A DNA stretch of 11,542 nt from Pavlovales sp. CCMP2436 (lineage: Eukaryota; Haptophyta; Pavlovophyceae; Pavlovales): assembly GCA_026770615.1 (NCBI GenBank), contig MU631475.1:191841-203382 (forward strand), written 5' to 3'. Below, piece after piece: positions 1 to 5,962 of the stretch. The notes beneath the pieces are model-generated. The model had not been told where the DNA came from. It searched no databases and saw nothing but the letters and a program-made list of their open reading frames with translations. A program made the position numbers and the translations under genes. Numbering within the stretch: position 1 is the first letter of the stretch; the number at the start of each line of letters is the position of its first letter.

Positions 1-225
1 TGCAGCGTGGCCGCCGGCATGTACCTCTTCAACCGCTCCGGGCGGGACCCGACCGGCGGCCTCATGTTCGTCTGGGCGCACATCGTCACGCAGCCGGGCA
101 TGACCGACCGCCTGCGCCTCCTTTCGTCCGAACTCGGAGTGCACGTGCGACAGTTTGCGCCGAGCGCGGTCGCCTCGGTCCTGAGCGGCGCCTCGACGCG
201 TTATCCAGCCGAATCGTGCGCATGA
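1..225 (+). CDS. C-terminal part of an unidentified protein (5' end outside window)
   Basis: The frame is open from the first base and stops with TGA at 223-225, giving at least 74 residues. Codons end almost always in G or C as far as about position 155, as in the clear genes of this window, so I think it is real coding sequence continuing from the left. The visible part contains a hydrophobic stretch around GGLMFVWAHIV followed by an amphipathic segment (GMTDRLRLLSSELGV); no family is recognised. It converges with the VLTF3 gene and overlaps its 3' end by 140 nt (86-225). An ATG occurs at 19, but nothing promoter-like precedes it, so this is more likely an internal methionine than the start. 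Confidence 0.5.
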   Translation, partial: CSVAAGMYLFNRSGRDPTGGLMFVWAHIVTQPGMTDRLRLLSSELGVHVRQFAPSAVASVLSGASTRYPAESCA

Positions 226-1222
226 GGTCCTGCTCGCCGCGCACCGTCGCCATTTCGCGCAGGAGGCGGCGGTCGCTGTAGCCCGGCTGGCGCGCGCCGC
301 GCGTGCGGGCGTGCAGCGCGGTCGCCGCGTCCTCGCAGTCGAGCGCGTCCCACGTCGCGCTGAGCAGCTTGCGCTCGAGCCGCGGCCAGACCTCGGCGCC
401 GAGCGGCACGCGCAGCCACTGGAACGCGGCGAGGTCGACCGGCGGGTGGCGCCACCCGTGGAACTCGCAGATGTGGCCCCAGACGCGGTCGAGCTCCTCC
501 CACTTGCCGCGCGTCTTCAGCTGCGGGAAGTGCGCGAGCGCGTCGTCGCGCCCGAGCAGCTGCAGCAGCCGGAAGAGCAGGAAGTTGTAGTTGAGCAGGT
601 TCTTGCGGTTCTGCAGCTTGAAGAGGCGGAAGGGCTCGAGCACGCCCTCGAAGACGCGCGCGAGCAGCAGCGTCTCGCTCTGCGTGATGGCCGGCGGCCG
701 GTAGCGGGTCACGCGGAAGATCACCTGCAGCCAGCTCTCGTTGTAGCGCTGCAGCTTGCACCGGCGCAGCAGCAGGCGCACGGACTCCTTGTCGAGCGTG
801 AGCGGTCGCTCGAAGAGGAGCCGCTCCACGATGGTCGCCCAGTCGGCCGGGCAGATGGCCGTCTCCAGCAGGTGGTACTGCGCGAGCCGCTCGTGCAGGT
901 GGTGCACCGGCTTGTAGCCCTCGCGCGGCGGCACCGTGATGCGCTCGTTGTCCTCGTAGCAGTCCGCAAAGTGGTAGCGCGGGAACTGCACTAGGCCGCA
1001 CGCGCTGCAGAAGTGATGAGCTCGCTCAGGATCGAGATACACTGGGCCACCGCACCCACTGCACTGGTCTCCTCGTGGCTGAGCTCCAGTGCCACCGCCA
1101 CGCAGTAGTGCAAACAGATCGCCAATATCGCCCTCGTCGAGGTCGTCACCGTCCAGCAAATCAGCCAGGCGCGCCTGATCACGCGCCGCCACGTCCCGCG
1201 CAGGCACGCGCCGCTTGCCCAT
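86..1222 (-). CDS. VLTF3: VLTF3-like late transcription factor (poxvirus A2L family)
   Basis: The 378-residue product is a member of the NCLDV viral late transcription factor 3 family, which activates late viral genes, including those for virion proteins. A zinc ribbon is visible with cysteines at about residues 54, 57, 72 and 75 (CSGC and CSAC). It is followed by family-typical segments: YKPVHHLHERL (about 103-113), KNLLNYNFLLFRLLQLLG (about 207-224) and HFPQLKTRGKWEELDRVWGHIC (about 231-252). The conserved core ends near residue 262. About 115 further residues are arginine-rich and unusual for the family. The last 40 or so have poor G/C third-position bias and overlap the convergent gene at 1-225, so this tail may be weakly constrained. 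The ATG at 1222 lies 18 nt downstream of a T10 tract on the coding strand. Family call is firm; role is by homology. Confidence 0.88.
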   Translation of the reverse strand: MGKRRVPARDVAARDQARLADLLDGDDLDEGDIGDLFALLRGGGTGAQPRGDQCSGCGGPVYLDPERAHHFCSACGLVQFPRYHFADCYEDNERITVPPREGYKPVHHLHERLAQYHLLETAICPADWATIVERLLFERPLTLDKESVRLLLRRCKLQRYNESWLQVIFRVTRYRPPAITQSETLLLARVFEGVLEPFRLFKLQNRKNLLNYNFLLFRLLQLLGRDDALAHFPQLKTRGKWEELDRVWGHICEFHGWRHPPVDLAAFQWLRVPLGAEVWPRLERKLLSATWDALDCEDAATALHARTRGARQPGYSDRRLLREMATVRGEQDLMRTIRLDNASRRRSGPRRPRSAQTVARALRVRTKGGAGGRSCPAA

Positions 1223-1240
1223 GCAGGCGCAATGCTGCCC

Positions 1241-1272
1241 AAAAAAAAAACAGGGGAGCGCCCCTTTTTTTT
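1241..1272. terminator. A/T-flanked GC hairpin between VLTF3 and the upstream membrane-protein gene
   Basis: An A10 tract (1241-1250) and a T8 tract (1265-1272) flank a short stem, AGGGG (1252-1256) with CCCCT (1261-1265), around an AGCG loop. The A and T tracts can extend the pairing. It lies after the stop of the gene ending at 1334 and before the ATG of VLTF3 at 1222, so on the leftward strand it could end the first transcript. Its T tract on that strand also takes the place of the T-rich promoter element seen before other genes. A very similar arrangement occurs at 11209-11239. Confidence 0.5.
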
Positions 1273-1333
1273 CGGCACAGCTCGGCTAAATCGGCTGCTT
1301 TAGTAGCGCACTCGTGCCGCGTGCGAATTGTGG

Positions 1334-1648
1334 TCACATCTTGGGCATGAGCACGGGGTGCAGGTAGACGGCGCCCGTGAAGTAGAGCGCGCCGAGGCCG
1401 GCCGCCGCGACCATCGGCGACTCCACCATGGTGGCGCGCTGGATCAGGGTCACGAACGGCCGCACCGGGCCGTCGAACGCGAGCGCCGCGCCGGCAACGA
1501 TCGCGCTGCCGAGGATGGCCGCCCGGAAGCGCTGACTGATCCCAACGAATCCCCACTGGATCGTTGCGGGCGCCTTCGACTCCGCCCTCGCACGCAGGTG
1601 CTCGGCGCCGAATCCGGCCGCGACTGCAGCGGCTGCGATCGTGGCCAT
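1334..1648 (-). CDS. Small membrane protein, paralogue of the neighbouring gene
   Basis: This 104-residue hydrophobic protein has an alanine-rich N-terminus (MATIAAAAVAAGF), a middle segment AILGSAIVAGAALAF and a C-terminal segment SPMVAAAGLGALYFTGAVY, suggesting two or three membrane spans. The C-terminal segment aligns closely with that of the next gene upstream (SPLIAAAGLGALYYVGAIY). A 30-bp block, 1381-1410, is identical to 1753-1782, so the two genes are tandem paralogues. I chose the ATG at 1646-1648 over an upstream in-frame TTG at 1666 because it lies about 28 nt after a promoter-like AAAAATTTCGG on the coding strand (1676-1686). Function is unknown; a virion or host membrane role is a guess. 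Confidence 0.7.
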   Translation of the reverse strand: MATIAAAAVAAGFGAEHLRARAESKAPATIQWGFVGISQRFRAAILGSAIVAGAALAFDGPVRPFVTLIQRATMVESPMVAAAGLGALYFTGAVYLHPVLMPKM

Positions 1649-1675
1649 CGTTCTTCGTTCGTTCAAGTGGGGCCT

Positions 1676-1686
1676 CCGAAATTTTT
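1676..1686 (-). promoter_or_regulatory. Promoter-like element, AAAAATTTCGG
   Basis: On the coding strand it reads AAAAATTTCGG and lies about 28 nt before the ATG at 1648. It overlaps the TAA stop of the upstream gene (1685-1687). It matches the TTTTCG type of element seen throughout the window. Confidence 0.5.
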
Positions 1687-2011
1687 ACGCGACGATGGGC
1701 GCCGGGTCCATGAGGTCCTTGAGCACATCGTGCACGTAGATGGCGCCCACGTAGTAGAGCGCGCCGAGGCCGGCCGCCGCGATGAGGGGCGACGCCGTGC
1801 CGGTGTACCACCCGATCAGCTGCGTGAACGGCGCGACCGGGATCGGGTACATGTACGCCACCGCGACGACCGTGCCGCCACCGAGCATGGCGACGCCGTC
1901 CCGGGTCCCGCCCCCGAAGAGGCTCATCTGCAGGAGGGCCGGCGGCAACATGGGGCGCGCCTTCTCGACGACCACACCGAGTGCCAGCGCTCCGACGGCA
2001 ATGCTTGCCAT
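1685..2011 (-). CDS. Small membrane protein, paralogue of the neighbouring gene
   Basis: This 108-residue hydrophobic protein has an N-terminal hydrophobic stretch (ASIAVGALALGVVV), a second segment (AMLGGGTVVAVAYMY, about 41-55) and a third near residues 75-93 (PLIAAAGLGALYYVGAIYV), consistent with two or three membrane spans. It is the tandem paralogue of the gene ending at 1334, with the best match in the last hydrophobic segment. The ATG at 2011 follows a CTTTTTTCTG element by about 25 nt. The spacer to its paralogue is 36 nt. No known family is recognised; a membrane component of the virion is possible but unproven. Confidence 0.72.
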   Translation of the reverse strand: MASIAVGALALGVVVEKARPMLPPALLQMSLFGGGTRDGVAMLGGGTVVAVAYMYPIPVAPFTQLIGWYTGTASPLIAAAGLGALYYVGAIYVHDVLKDLMDPAPIVA

Positions 2012-2034
2012 TTGAACGGTCTACACGCGGGCCT

Positions 2035-2045
2035 CAGAAAAAAGC
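2035..2045 (-). promoter_or_regulatory. Promoter-like element, GCTTTTTTCTG
   Basis: It reads GCTTTTTTCTG followed by AGGCCC on the coding strand, about 24 nt before the ATG at 2011. It belongs to the TTTTCTG type, shared with the genes starting at 3200, 5927, 6790, 6836 and 10022. Confidence 0.5.
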
Positions 2046-2200
2046 TTCCAATTCGAATCGATTTAATTTATTTATTTAAGACTTGACATTTGATAAAATC
2101 GGACGCGCTGGTGCGATGACGCGACCGGGCGACTCGCGGGAGCATCCGATCGACCTGGACCCGCCCGCCCTGCCGCTGCGTCGCAGTGCGCGCGTCTCGG
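2046..2200. other. AT-rich intergenic spacer with AATAAA signals
   Basis: I see no convincing gene here. Positions about 2055-2100 are strikingly AT-rich for this window. On the minus strand they contain overlapping AATAAA sequences (reverse complement of TTTATTTATTTA at about 2068-2079). These could serve as polyadenylation signals for the leftward transcripts ending at 2233. Reading frames on either strand in this stretch have unbiased third positions and I treat them as chance. Confidence 0.4.
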
Positions 2201-2236
2201 CTCGCTCAACTCGCTCAGCTCGCTCAACTCGCTCAG
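2201..2236. repeat. Tandem 9-bp repeat, four copies
   Basis: Four units alternate between CTCGCTCAA and CTCGCTCAG. The last unit contains the TGA stop codon of the minus-strand gene starting at 2490, so the array lies almost entirely in its 3' untranslated region. Slippage expansion is the simplest origin. Confidence 0.8.
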
Positions 2237-2490
2237 CTGCGGCGGTAGGCAAACGTGCAGAAGGCGTCAAAGTCAAGGCGCGTGAAGAGGCCCGCCTGCT
2301 GCCCCGCCTCCTGTTTGAGGTCGCCCCATAGGATGAGCAGGTCGGTGAAGTAGAGGTTCACGAACTCGCGCTCGCTGCCCCAGGGGCCTCGGGGCCGGTC
2401 GTCGCCTCGGGGCCGGTCGTCGCCTCGGGGCCGGTCGTCGCCTCGGGGCCGGCCGTCGCTGCGGGGCGACCCTGGCTCAGAGTCGGACAT
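2233..2490 (-). CDS. 85-residue protein with GDDRPR repeats, overlapping the resolvase gene
   Basis: The N-terminal third is low complexity: after MSDSEPGSPRSDGRPR come near-perfect six-residue GDDRPR repeats. The C-terminal half (about 41-85) is ordinary sequence, REFVNLYFTDLLILWGDLKQ followed by FTRLDFDAFCTFAYRR, which looks like a small folded helical domain. The ATG at 2490 sits about 24 nt after a coding-strand ACTTTTTCGG element (2515-2524) that lies inside the resolvase gene. The first 133 nt of this gene overlap the end of the resolvase frame, so the 18-bp repeat is read in two frames. Function unknown. Confidence 0.6.
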   Translation of the reverse strand: MSDSEPGSPRSDGRPRGDDRPRGDDRPRGDDRPRGPWGSEREFVNLYFTDLLILWGDLKQEAGQQAGLFTRLDFDAFCTFAYRRS

Positions 2491-2972
2491 CGGACAGCTC
2501 CACAAACTCTGCTCCCGAAAAAGTGGGCGAACAGGTAGCTGTCCGCGAGGTCGTCGCGCTTGCGGCTCGCCTCGAAGCGCGCGCGCCACGGGTCGTCGAG
2601 CGCCCAGAGCCGCTTCGAGACGTACTCGACCGCGGCCAGCTTGTTCAGGCGGTACTCGCCGCGGCTGATGCCGAACGCCGCCTTCACCGAGCGCGCGTGG
2701 ACCACGGCGCACTTGTCGAAGTAGCAAAAGTGCAGCAGCGCCTCTATGATCCGCATGTTCGCGCGCAGCTGCTTCTCCACGACCACGTGGTCCGCCCGCG
2801 CGAAGAGCGCCTCGTGCTTCGCGACGAACGCCCGCACGAGGCGCACGTTGCTCGCCGGCTCGTACTTGACGTCCAGGCAGAGGGGCTCGTTGGCCCACTC
2901 GACGATGCGCCCGTCCTCGATGGCGCAGTAGGAGATATTGCGGATGCCCACGTCCACGGCCACGACGAGCAT
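2358..2972 (-). CDS. RuvC-like Holliday junction resolvase (poxvirus A22 family)
   Basis: This 204-residue protein has the RNase H-fold signature of the A22/RuvC resolvases, which cut four-way junctions to resolve replicated viral DNA before packaging. It starts MLVVAVDVGIRNISYCAIED, with the first catalytic aspartate at residue 7. The second acidic site is in VVVEKQLRANMRIIEALL (glutamate 66), and the last lies in KRDDLADSYLFAHFF (aspartates 140, 141 and 144). The core ends near residue 152. The remaining 50 residues are a non-conserved tail with TGPEAT repeats that overlaps the next gene. I use the ATG at 2972 rather than an in-frame GTG at 2984: it begins right at the first strand of the fold and sits about 20 nt after an AGTTTTTTCGCG element. 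Confidence 0.88.
   Translation of the reverse strand: MLVVAVDVGIRNISYCAIEDGRIVEWANEPLCLDVKYEPASNVRLVRAFVAKHEALFARADHVVVEKQLRANMRIIEALLHFCYFDKCAVVHARSVKAAFGISRGEYRLNKLAAVEYVSKRLWALDDPWRARFEASRKRDDLADSYLFAHFFGSRVCGAVRCPTLSQGRPAATAGPEATTGPEATTGPEATTGPEAPGAASASS
2387..2458. repeat. Tandem 18-bp repeat, four copies, read in two frames
   Basis: Four units of CCTCGGGGCCGGTCGTCG start at 2387, 2405, 2423 and 2441; the last differs at one base. On the minus strand the array encodes TGPEAT repeats at the end of the resolvase and GDDRPR repeats at the start of the overlapping small protein. Because the unit is a multiple of three, copy number can change without breaking either frame. Confidence 0.85.
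2515..2524 (-). promoter_or_regulatory. Promoter-like element inside the resolvase gene, ACTTTTTCGG
   Basis: It reads ACTTTTTCGG on the coding strand, about 24 nt before the ATG at 2490. It would give the overlapping small gene its own transcript. Confidence 0.45.
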
Positions 2973-2990
2973 GCTGCTATGCACTCCACG

Positions 2991-3003
2991 CGCGAAAAAA
3001 CTG
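2991..3003 (-). promoter_or_regulatory. Promoter-like element, CAGTTTTTTCGCG
   Basis: It reads CAGTTTTTTCGCG on the coding strand, 18 nt before the resolvase ATG at 2972, in the short gap after the stop of the 63-residue gene. Confidence 0.5.
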
Positions 3004-3008
3004 CGCGA

Positions 3009-3200
3009 TCACTTCGAGCCCTTGGCGAATACCACCTTGCGTGGATATCCGTCACCGGGTCCGGACTTGAACGTGACCTTGCGCGGATACGAGTTTCCGG
3101 GGCCGGGGGCAGCGACGGCCACCGAGCGCTTGTGTGCATGGCTCGAGGTGCCGCCGGTGCTGGTGTACTGGCCGGTGTCCTTCTCGCGCTTGACGGGCAT
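3009..3200 (-). CDS. 63-residue basic protein with a duplicated GPG-YPRKV motif
   Basis: The product is small, strongly basic and rich in Gly, Ser, Thr and Lys. Its C-terminal half carries two copies of a module, GPGNSYPRKVTFKSG and GPGDGYPRKVVFAKG. The ATG at 3200 lies 26 nt after a coding-strand TATTTTCTG element (3227-3235), and 45 nt separate it from the capsid gene's stop. The charge and repeat suggest a DNA-binding or virion-packaged peptide; this is inference only, and no family is recognised. It lies between the capsid and resolvase genes and reads in the same direction. Confidence 0.6.
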   Translation of the reverse strand: MPVKREKDTGQYTSTGGTSSHAHKRSVAVAAPGPGNSYPRKVTFKSGPGDGYPRKVVFAKGSK

Positions 3201-3226
3201 TGCTTTCTGTGTACTATGGCGTACGG

Positions 3227-3235
3227 CAGAAAATA
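3227..3235 (-). promoter_or_regulatory. Promoter-like element, TATTTTCTG
   Basis: It reads TATTTTCTG followed by CCG on the coding strand, 26 nt before the ATG at 3200. It lies between the capsid stop codon and the small basic gene. Confidence 0.5.
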
Positions 3236-3245
3236 GGCGACGAGC

Positions 3246-4940
3246 TCAATTAAAAACCACCTTGGCGGACCCTCCCTGAATGTTGACCCAGTTGAGCGCG
3301 ACGGCGTACACGTCGACCGTGTAGGTCTTGCCCGCCAGGCCGTGGAAGTCGAGCTTGAGCGCCTGTGTCTGCGCGTTGGAGAGGTTGATGTGGCCCGAGG
3401 GGTTGGCCGACTGCCCGTTGAGCGCAAAGTCGATCGAGACGAGCGGCGCCTGCTCGTCCACGCCGTACGAGCGCTTGCCGTGCCCGTGGAAGAGCGGCAC
3501 GAGGCGCTGCATGGTGTACGAGGCCGACGTCTTGTTCGCCATCCGGCTGCTCCCGTTGATGACCATGTCCCAGGACGTGACGCGGCACGGGTCGCCCGGC
3601 TTGCCCAGGTACCGGAAGTACTCGTTGTTGGCCAGGTCGTCCGGGTCGCGCACGACCACCCAGAGCGTCTGCACCGGGTGCAAAAAGGCCAGGTCGATCT
3701 TGAAGTCGATCTTGGTGGTGAACGAGCCGTCGTCGACGCCCGGCATCGTGACGAGCGTGTTCTTCACGTGCTGCACCTGCTTGATGAGGCGCACGTGCTG
3801 CGGCTTGGCCTGCAGGGCGTCCGCCTCCGCCGCGGAGAGCGCGATGTAGTGCCCCAGCAGCTGCATGCTCTCGATCTCGGGCAGCGCGCCCGGGTACTGC
3901 GTGGCGCGCGTCGAGGCGAGCGGCTTCGAGCTGATGTTGTACTCGGGCAGGGTCGTGGCCGAGGCGGCGGCGGTCTTCGCGAGCACGTGGTGGTGCTGCA
4001 GCAGCGACGCCACGTCGCGCAGGCGGATCTCGATCGTGATGTCCTGCGACGAGGCGATGCTCATGATGGGGAGGTACATGGACGGGTGCTTGGAGAAGAA
4101 GAGCCCCAGCGGCACGATGAACTCGACGTGGCCCGGGTTCCCGTAGTACTGCGTGCCGTAGACGGACTCGTTCGCGGGCGCGGTCTGGTTGCGACGCGTG
4201 GGCGCCGCCTCGTGCGTGTGCTGCACGCGCTTGTTGCCGGTGTACGCGGGCATCGCCGCCATGGCCGGGAGCACCTCCGCGATTGAGGTGGGCGCGCCAG
4301 TGATCGTGACGCCGGAGAGCTTCCAGGGGGCGGCCTCCACGCGCCCCTGGATCGAGTTGTCGGAGACGGTCTTCGGCATGAGCGGGTCGGCGGTGCCCCA
4401 GTACTCGTCCGCGCTGTCCGCGAGGTAGAGGCCACGCGCGGCGTCGAGCGTGACGCCGTCGGGCATGCTCTCCCTCGCCTGCGCGGAGATGGGCAGCTGC
4501 GCGTTCTTGTGCGCCGGCCGCTTGCGCGCATCGCCCACGATGTCCACGTACTGCATCTTGGGCTCCCGGTAGAGCGTGTTCTCCATGTCTAGCCACTCAC
4601 CGTCGATCTCCTGGATCAGGTTGGAGCCCACGAGCAGGCGCACGCGCTCGATCATCGCCAGGCCGAACTTGTTGGTGAGGAAGTGCGGCACGTCGCCGAT
4701 CTCGGTCGCGTCGGGCAGCTTGAGGCGCAGGCGCAGGTCGAGGTTGCCGAGGAGGTGGTCCTGCTTCTGCACCTTGAACGTCGTGGTCGCGCCAAACTTG
4801 GGCACGTTCTGCGGGTCCAGCTCCTTCAGCTTGAACTGGAAGTTGCTGGTCCGCGTGTAGCCGACGTTCTGGAAGTAGCTGGTGGCGTTGTCGAGGAGGA
4901 GCATGTCCTGCCCGCTGACGTTGAGGTTCTGGGTCGACAT
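3246..4940 (-). CDS. MCP: Major capsid protein, double jelly-roll
   Basis: The 564-residue product is the NCLDV-type major capsid protein, which trimerises into the hexagonal units of an icosahedral shell. Its length is in the usual range. The N-terminal jelly roll shows the typical pattern: KFGATTTFKVQKQDHLLGNL then DLRLRLKLP (about 48-76), and GLAMIERVRLLVGSNLIQ with EIDGEWLDMENTL (about 93-123). The C-terminal jelly roll includes HPVQTLWVVVRDPDDL and VSIDFALNGQ. Third codon positions are almost entirely G or C. The ATG at 4938-4940 begins just 3 nt after the stop of the upstream 327-residue gene. Its likely promoter, AACTTTCGC (4970-4982), therefore lies inside that gene's 3' end. Confidence 0.93.
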   Translation of the reverse strand: MSTQNLNVSGQDMLLLDNATSYFQNVGYTRTSNFQFKLKELDPQNVPKFGATTTFKVQKQDHLLGNLDLRLRLKLPDATEIGDVPHFLTNKFGLAMIERVRLLVGSNLIQEIDGEWLDMENTLYREPKMQYVDIVGDARKRPAHKNAQLPISAQARESMPDGVTLDAARGLYLADSADEYWGTADPLMPKTVSDNSIQGRVEAAPWKLSGVTITGAPTSIAEVLPAMAAMPAYTGNKRVQHTHEAAPTRRNQTAPANESVYGTQYYGNPGHVEFIVPLGLFFSKHPSMYLPIMSIASSQDITIEIRLRDVASLLQHHHVLAKTAAASATTLPEYNISSKPLASTRATQYPGALPEIESMQLLGHYIALSAAEADALQAKPQHVRLIKQVQHVKNTLVTMPGVDDGSFTTKIDFKIDLAFLHPVQTLWVVVRDPDDLANNEYFRYLGKPGDPCRVTSWDMVINGSSRMANKTSASYTMQRLVPLFHGHGKRSYGVDEQAPLVSIDFALNGQSANPSGHINLSNAQTQALKLDFHGLAGKTYTVDVYAVALNWVNIQGGSAKVVFN

Positions 4941-4943
4941 CTC

Positions 4944-5927
4944 TTACGGGTGCGTCTCGATCGGAGCCTGCGAAAGTTTTTTGGGCGTGCGGTGCGCGCA
5001 GGCGCCTGCACATGCGCAGGCGCCCGTCTTGGGCGCGGGCCTGCGCTTGGGGGGGGGCGCCTTGTCCAGCCTCCTGAACTCGTCGAGACTGATCCGCTGC
5101 TCCGGGGCCTTGAGCTTGCGCGTCGGCGCGGCCTGCCGGTTGGCCGCGACCACGCGCACCGCGTCGCCCACCTCCGCGCTCGGCCGCGCGCCGACCACCG
5201 CCGCGTGCATCCGCGCGTCCACCGCCGCGAGACGCAGCAGCGCGCCGCTCTCCAGCTCGAGCGCCGGGCCGCCCACGGGCTGGGGCGCCTCGCCCTGCTC
5301 GCCGGGCAGCGGTGCGTAGGCAGCGTCGGCGGGCGGCGCGGGCTGGGGCGCGTCGGTCGCGGCGAAGTCGTGCGCGTCGGCGAGGGCCGCGAGCGTCTCG
5401 AACTCGGCGTCCATGCGCATGCGGGCGGGGATGGCGGTGAAGACCCCTGGGTCGAGCGCGTTCGGGTCGCCGCTGACCGCCGGCTTAGCGCGCGCGGGCA
5501 CGGCCGGCACCTCGTCGAAGGCGGCGAGCCAGCTCGCGACCGCGGCCGCCGGGTCCCAGGCGCTGCTCCCGGGCACGTCCACCGGGAGCGAGGCGACGCC
5601 CGGCTTGAACGGCCCGCCCAATGGGACCAGGTGCTGCACGCGCGTCTCTTGCAGGCGCGGCAGGCCATTGAGCGGGTCCGCCGGCCCAACGTCCCAGGGG
5701 AGGATGCGGACGGGGGGAGCGCCAATGGCGAGCCCGGCCCGGTCGCGGTCGGCCGGGCGCTGGCGGATGTTCGTGATGGTTTGCACGTCGTAGGTGCGGT
5801 CTTGGCGGACCACGCCGGTGGAGCCGAGCGCCGAGCGCTTGGAGTGGGTCGCGGCGCGGGTCTTCGTGCGGACGGCGTAGAGGGCGGAGCCGTAGGCGAG
5901 GGCGCCGAGGACCGCCAGTCCGAGCAT
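4944..5927 (-). CDS. 327-residue protein with N-terminal membrane anchor
   Basis: The protein begins with a hydrophobic segment, MLGLAVLGALAYGSALYAV, followed at once by basic residues (RTKTRAATHSKR), as in a signal anchor. The body is alanine- and proline-rich and mostly low in recognisable structure. The C-terminus is a basic tail with an unusual cysteine cluster (GACACAGACAHRTPKK). Third positions are strongly G/C, so it is a real gene. It ends with TAA at 4944, three bases before the capsid start, suggesting co-expression and a virion role, perhaps a membrane or scaffold protein. The ATG at 5927 is 14 nt from a TTTTTTCTGG element. No family recognised. Confidence 0.75.
   Translation of the reverse strand: MLGLAVLGALAYGSALYAVRTKTRAATHSKRSALGSTGVVRQDRTYDVQTITNIRQRPADRDRAGLAIGAPPVRILPWDVGPADPLNGLPRLQETRVQHLVPLGGPFKPGVASLPVDVPGSSAWDPAAAVASWLAAFDEVPAVPARAKPAVSGDPNALDPGVFTAIPARMRMDAEFETLAALADAHDFAATDAPQPAPPADAAYAPLPGEQGEAPQPVGGPALELESGALLRLAAVDARMHAAVVGARPSAEVGDAVRVVAANRQAAPTRKLKAPEQRISLDEFRRLDKAPPPKRRPAPKTGACACAGACAHRTPKKLSQAPIETHP
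4970..4982 (-). promoter_or_regulatory. Promoter-like element of the capsid gene, AAAAAACTTTCGC
   Basis: It reads AAAAAACTTTCGC on the coding strand, 29 nt before the capsid ATG at 4940, within the last codons of the upstream gene. It closely matches the elements at 8553-8561 and 10466-10476. Confidence 0.5.
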
Positions 5928-5941
5928 CTTGTTGGATGACC

Positions 5942-5952
5942 CAGAAAAAACC
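5942..5952 (-). promoter_or_regulatory. Promoter-like element, GGTTTTTTCTG
   Basis: It reads GGTTTTTTCTG followed by GG on the coding strand, 14 nt before the ATG at 5927, in the 35-nt gap between two leftward genes. Confidence 0.5.
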
Positions 5953-5962
5953 TATCCGGGGG

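Noticed and set aside
311..994. Long plus-strand frame of 227 codons opposite VLTF3
   Set aside because: It is an antisense shadow: the minus strand has the zinc ribbon and conserved VLTF3 blocks, and the plus-strand product is a low-complexity mix of Arg, Val, Leu and Glu.
2083..2331. 82-codon plus-strand frame starting in the AT-rich spacer
   Set aside because: Its middle is the 9-bp repeat read as RSARSTRS and its end lies opposite the 85-residue gene; third positions show no viral bias.
3342..4286. 314-codon plus-strand frame opposite the capsid gene
   Set aside because: Its composition (Arg, Val, Leu, Gly, His) is what G/C-biased capsid codons give in the opposite strand; there is no promoter-like element and no family match.
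4683..5939. 418-codon plus-strand frame crossing the capsid and anchor-protein genes
   Set aside because: Shadow frame created by GC bias across two real minus-strand genes; it spans their junction and has no start signal of its own.
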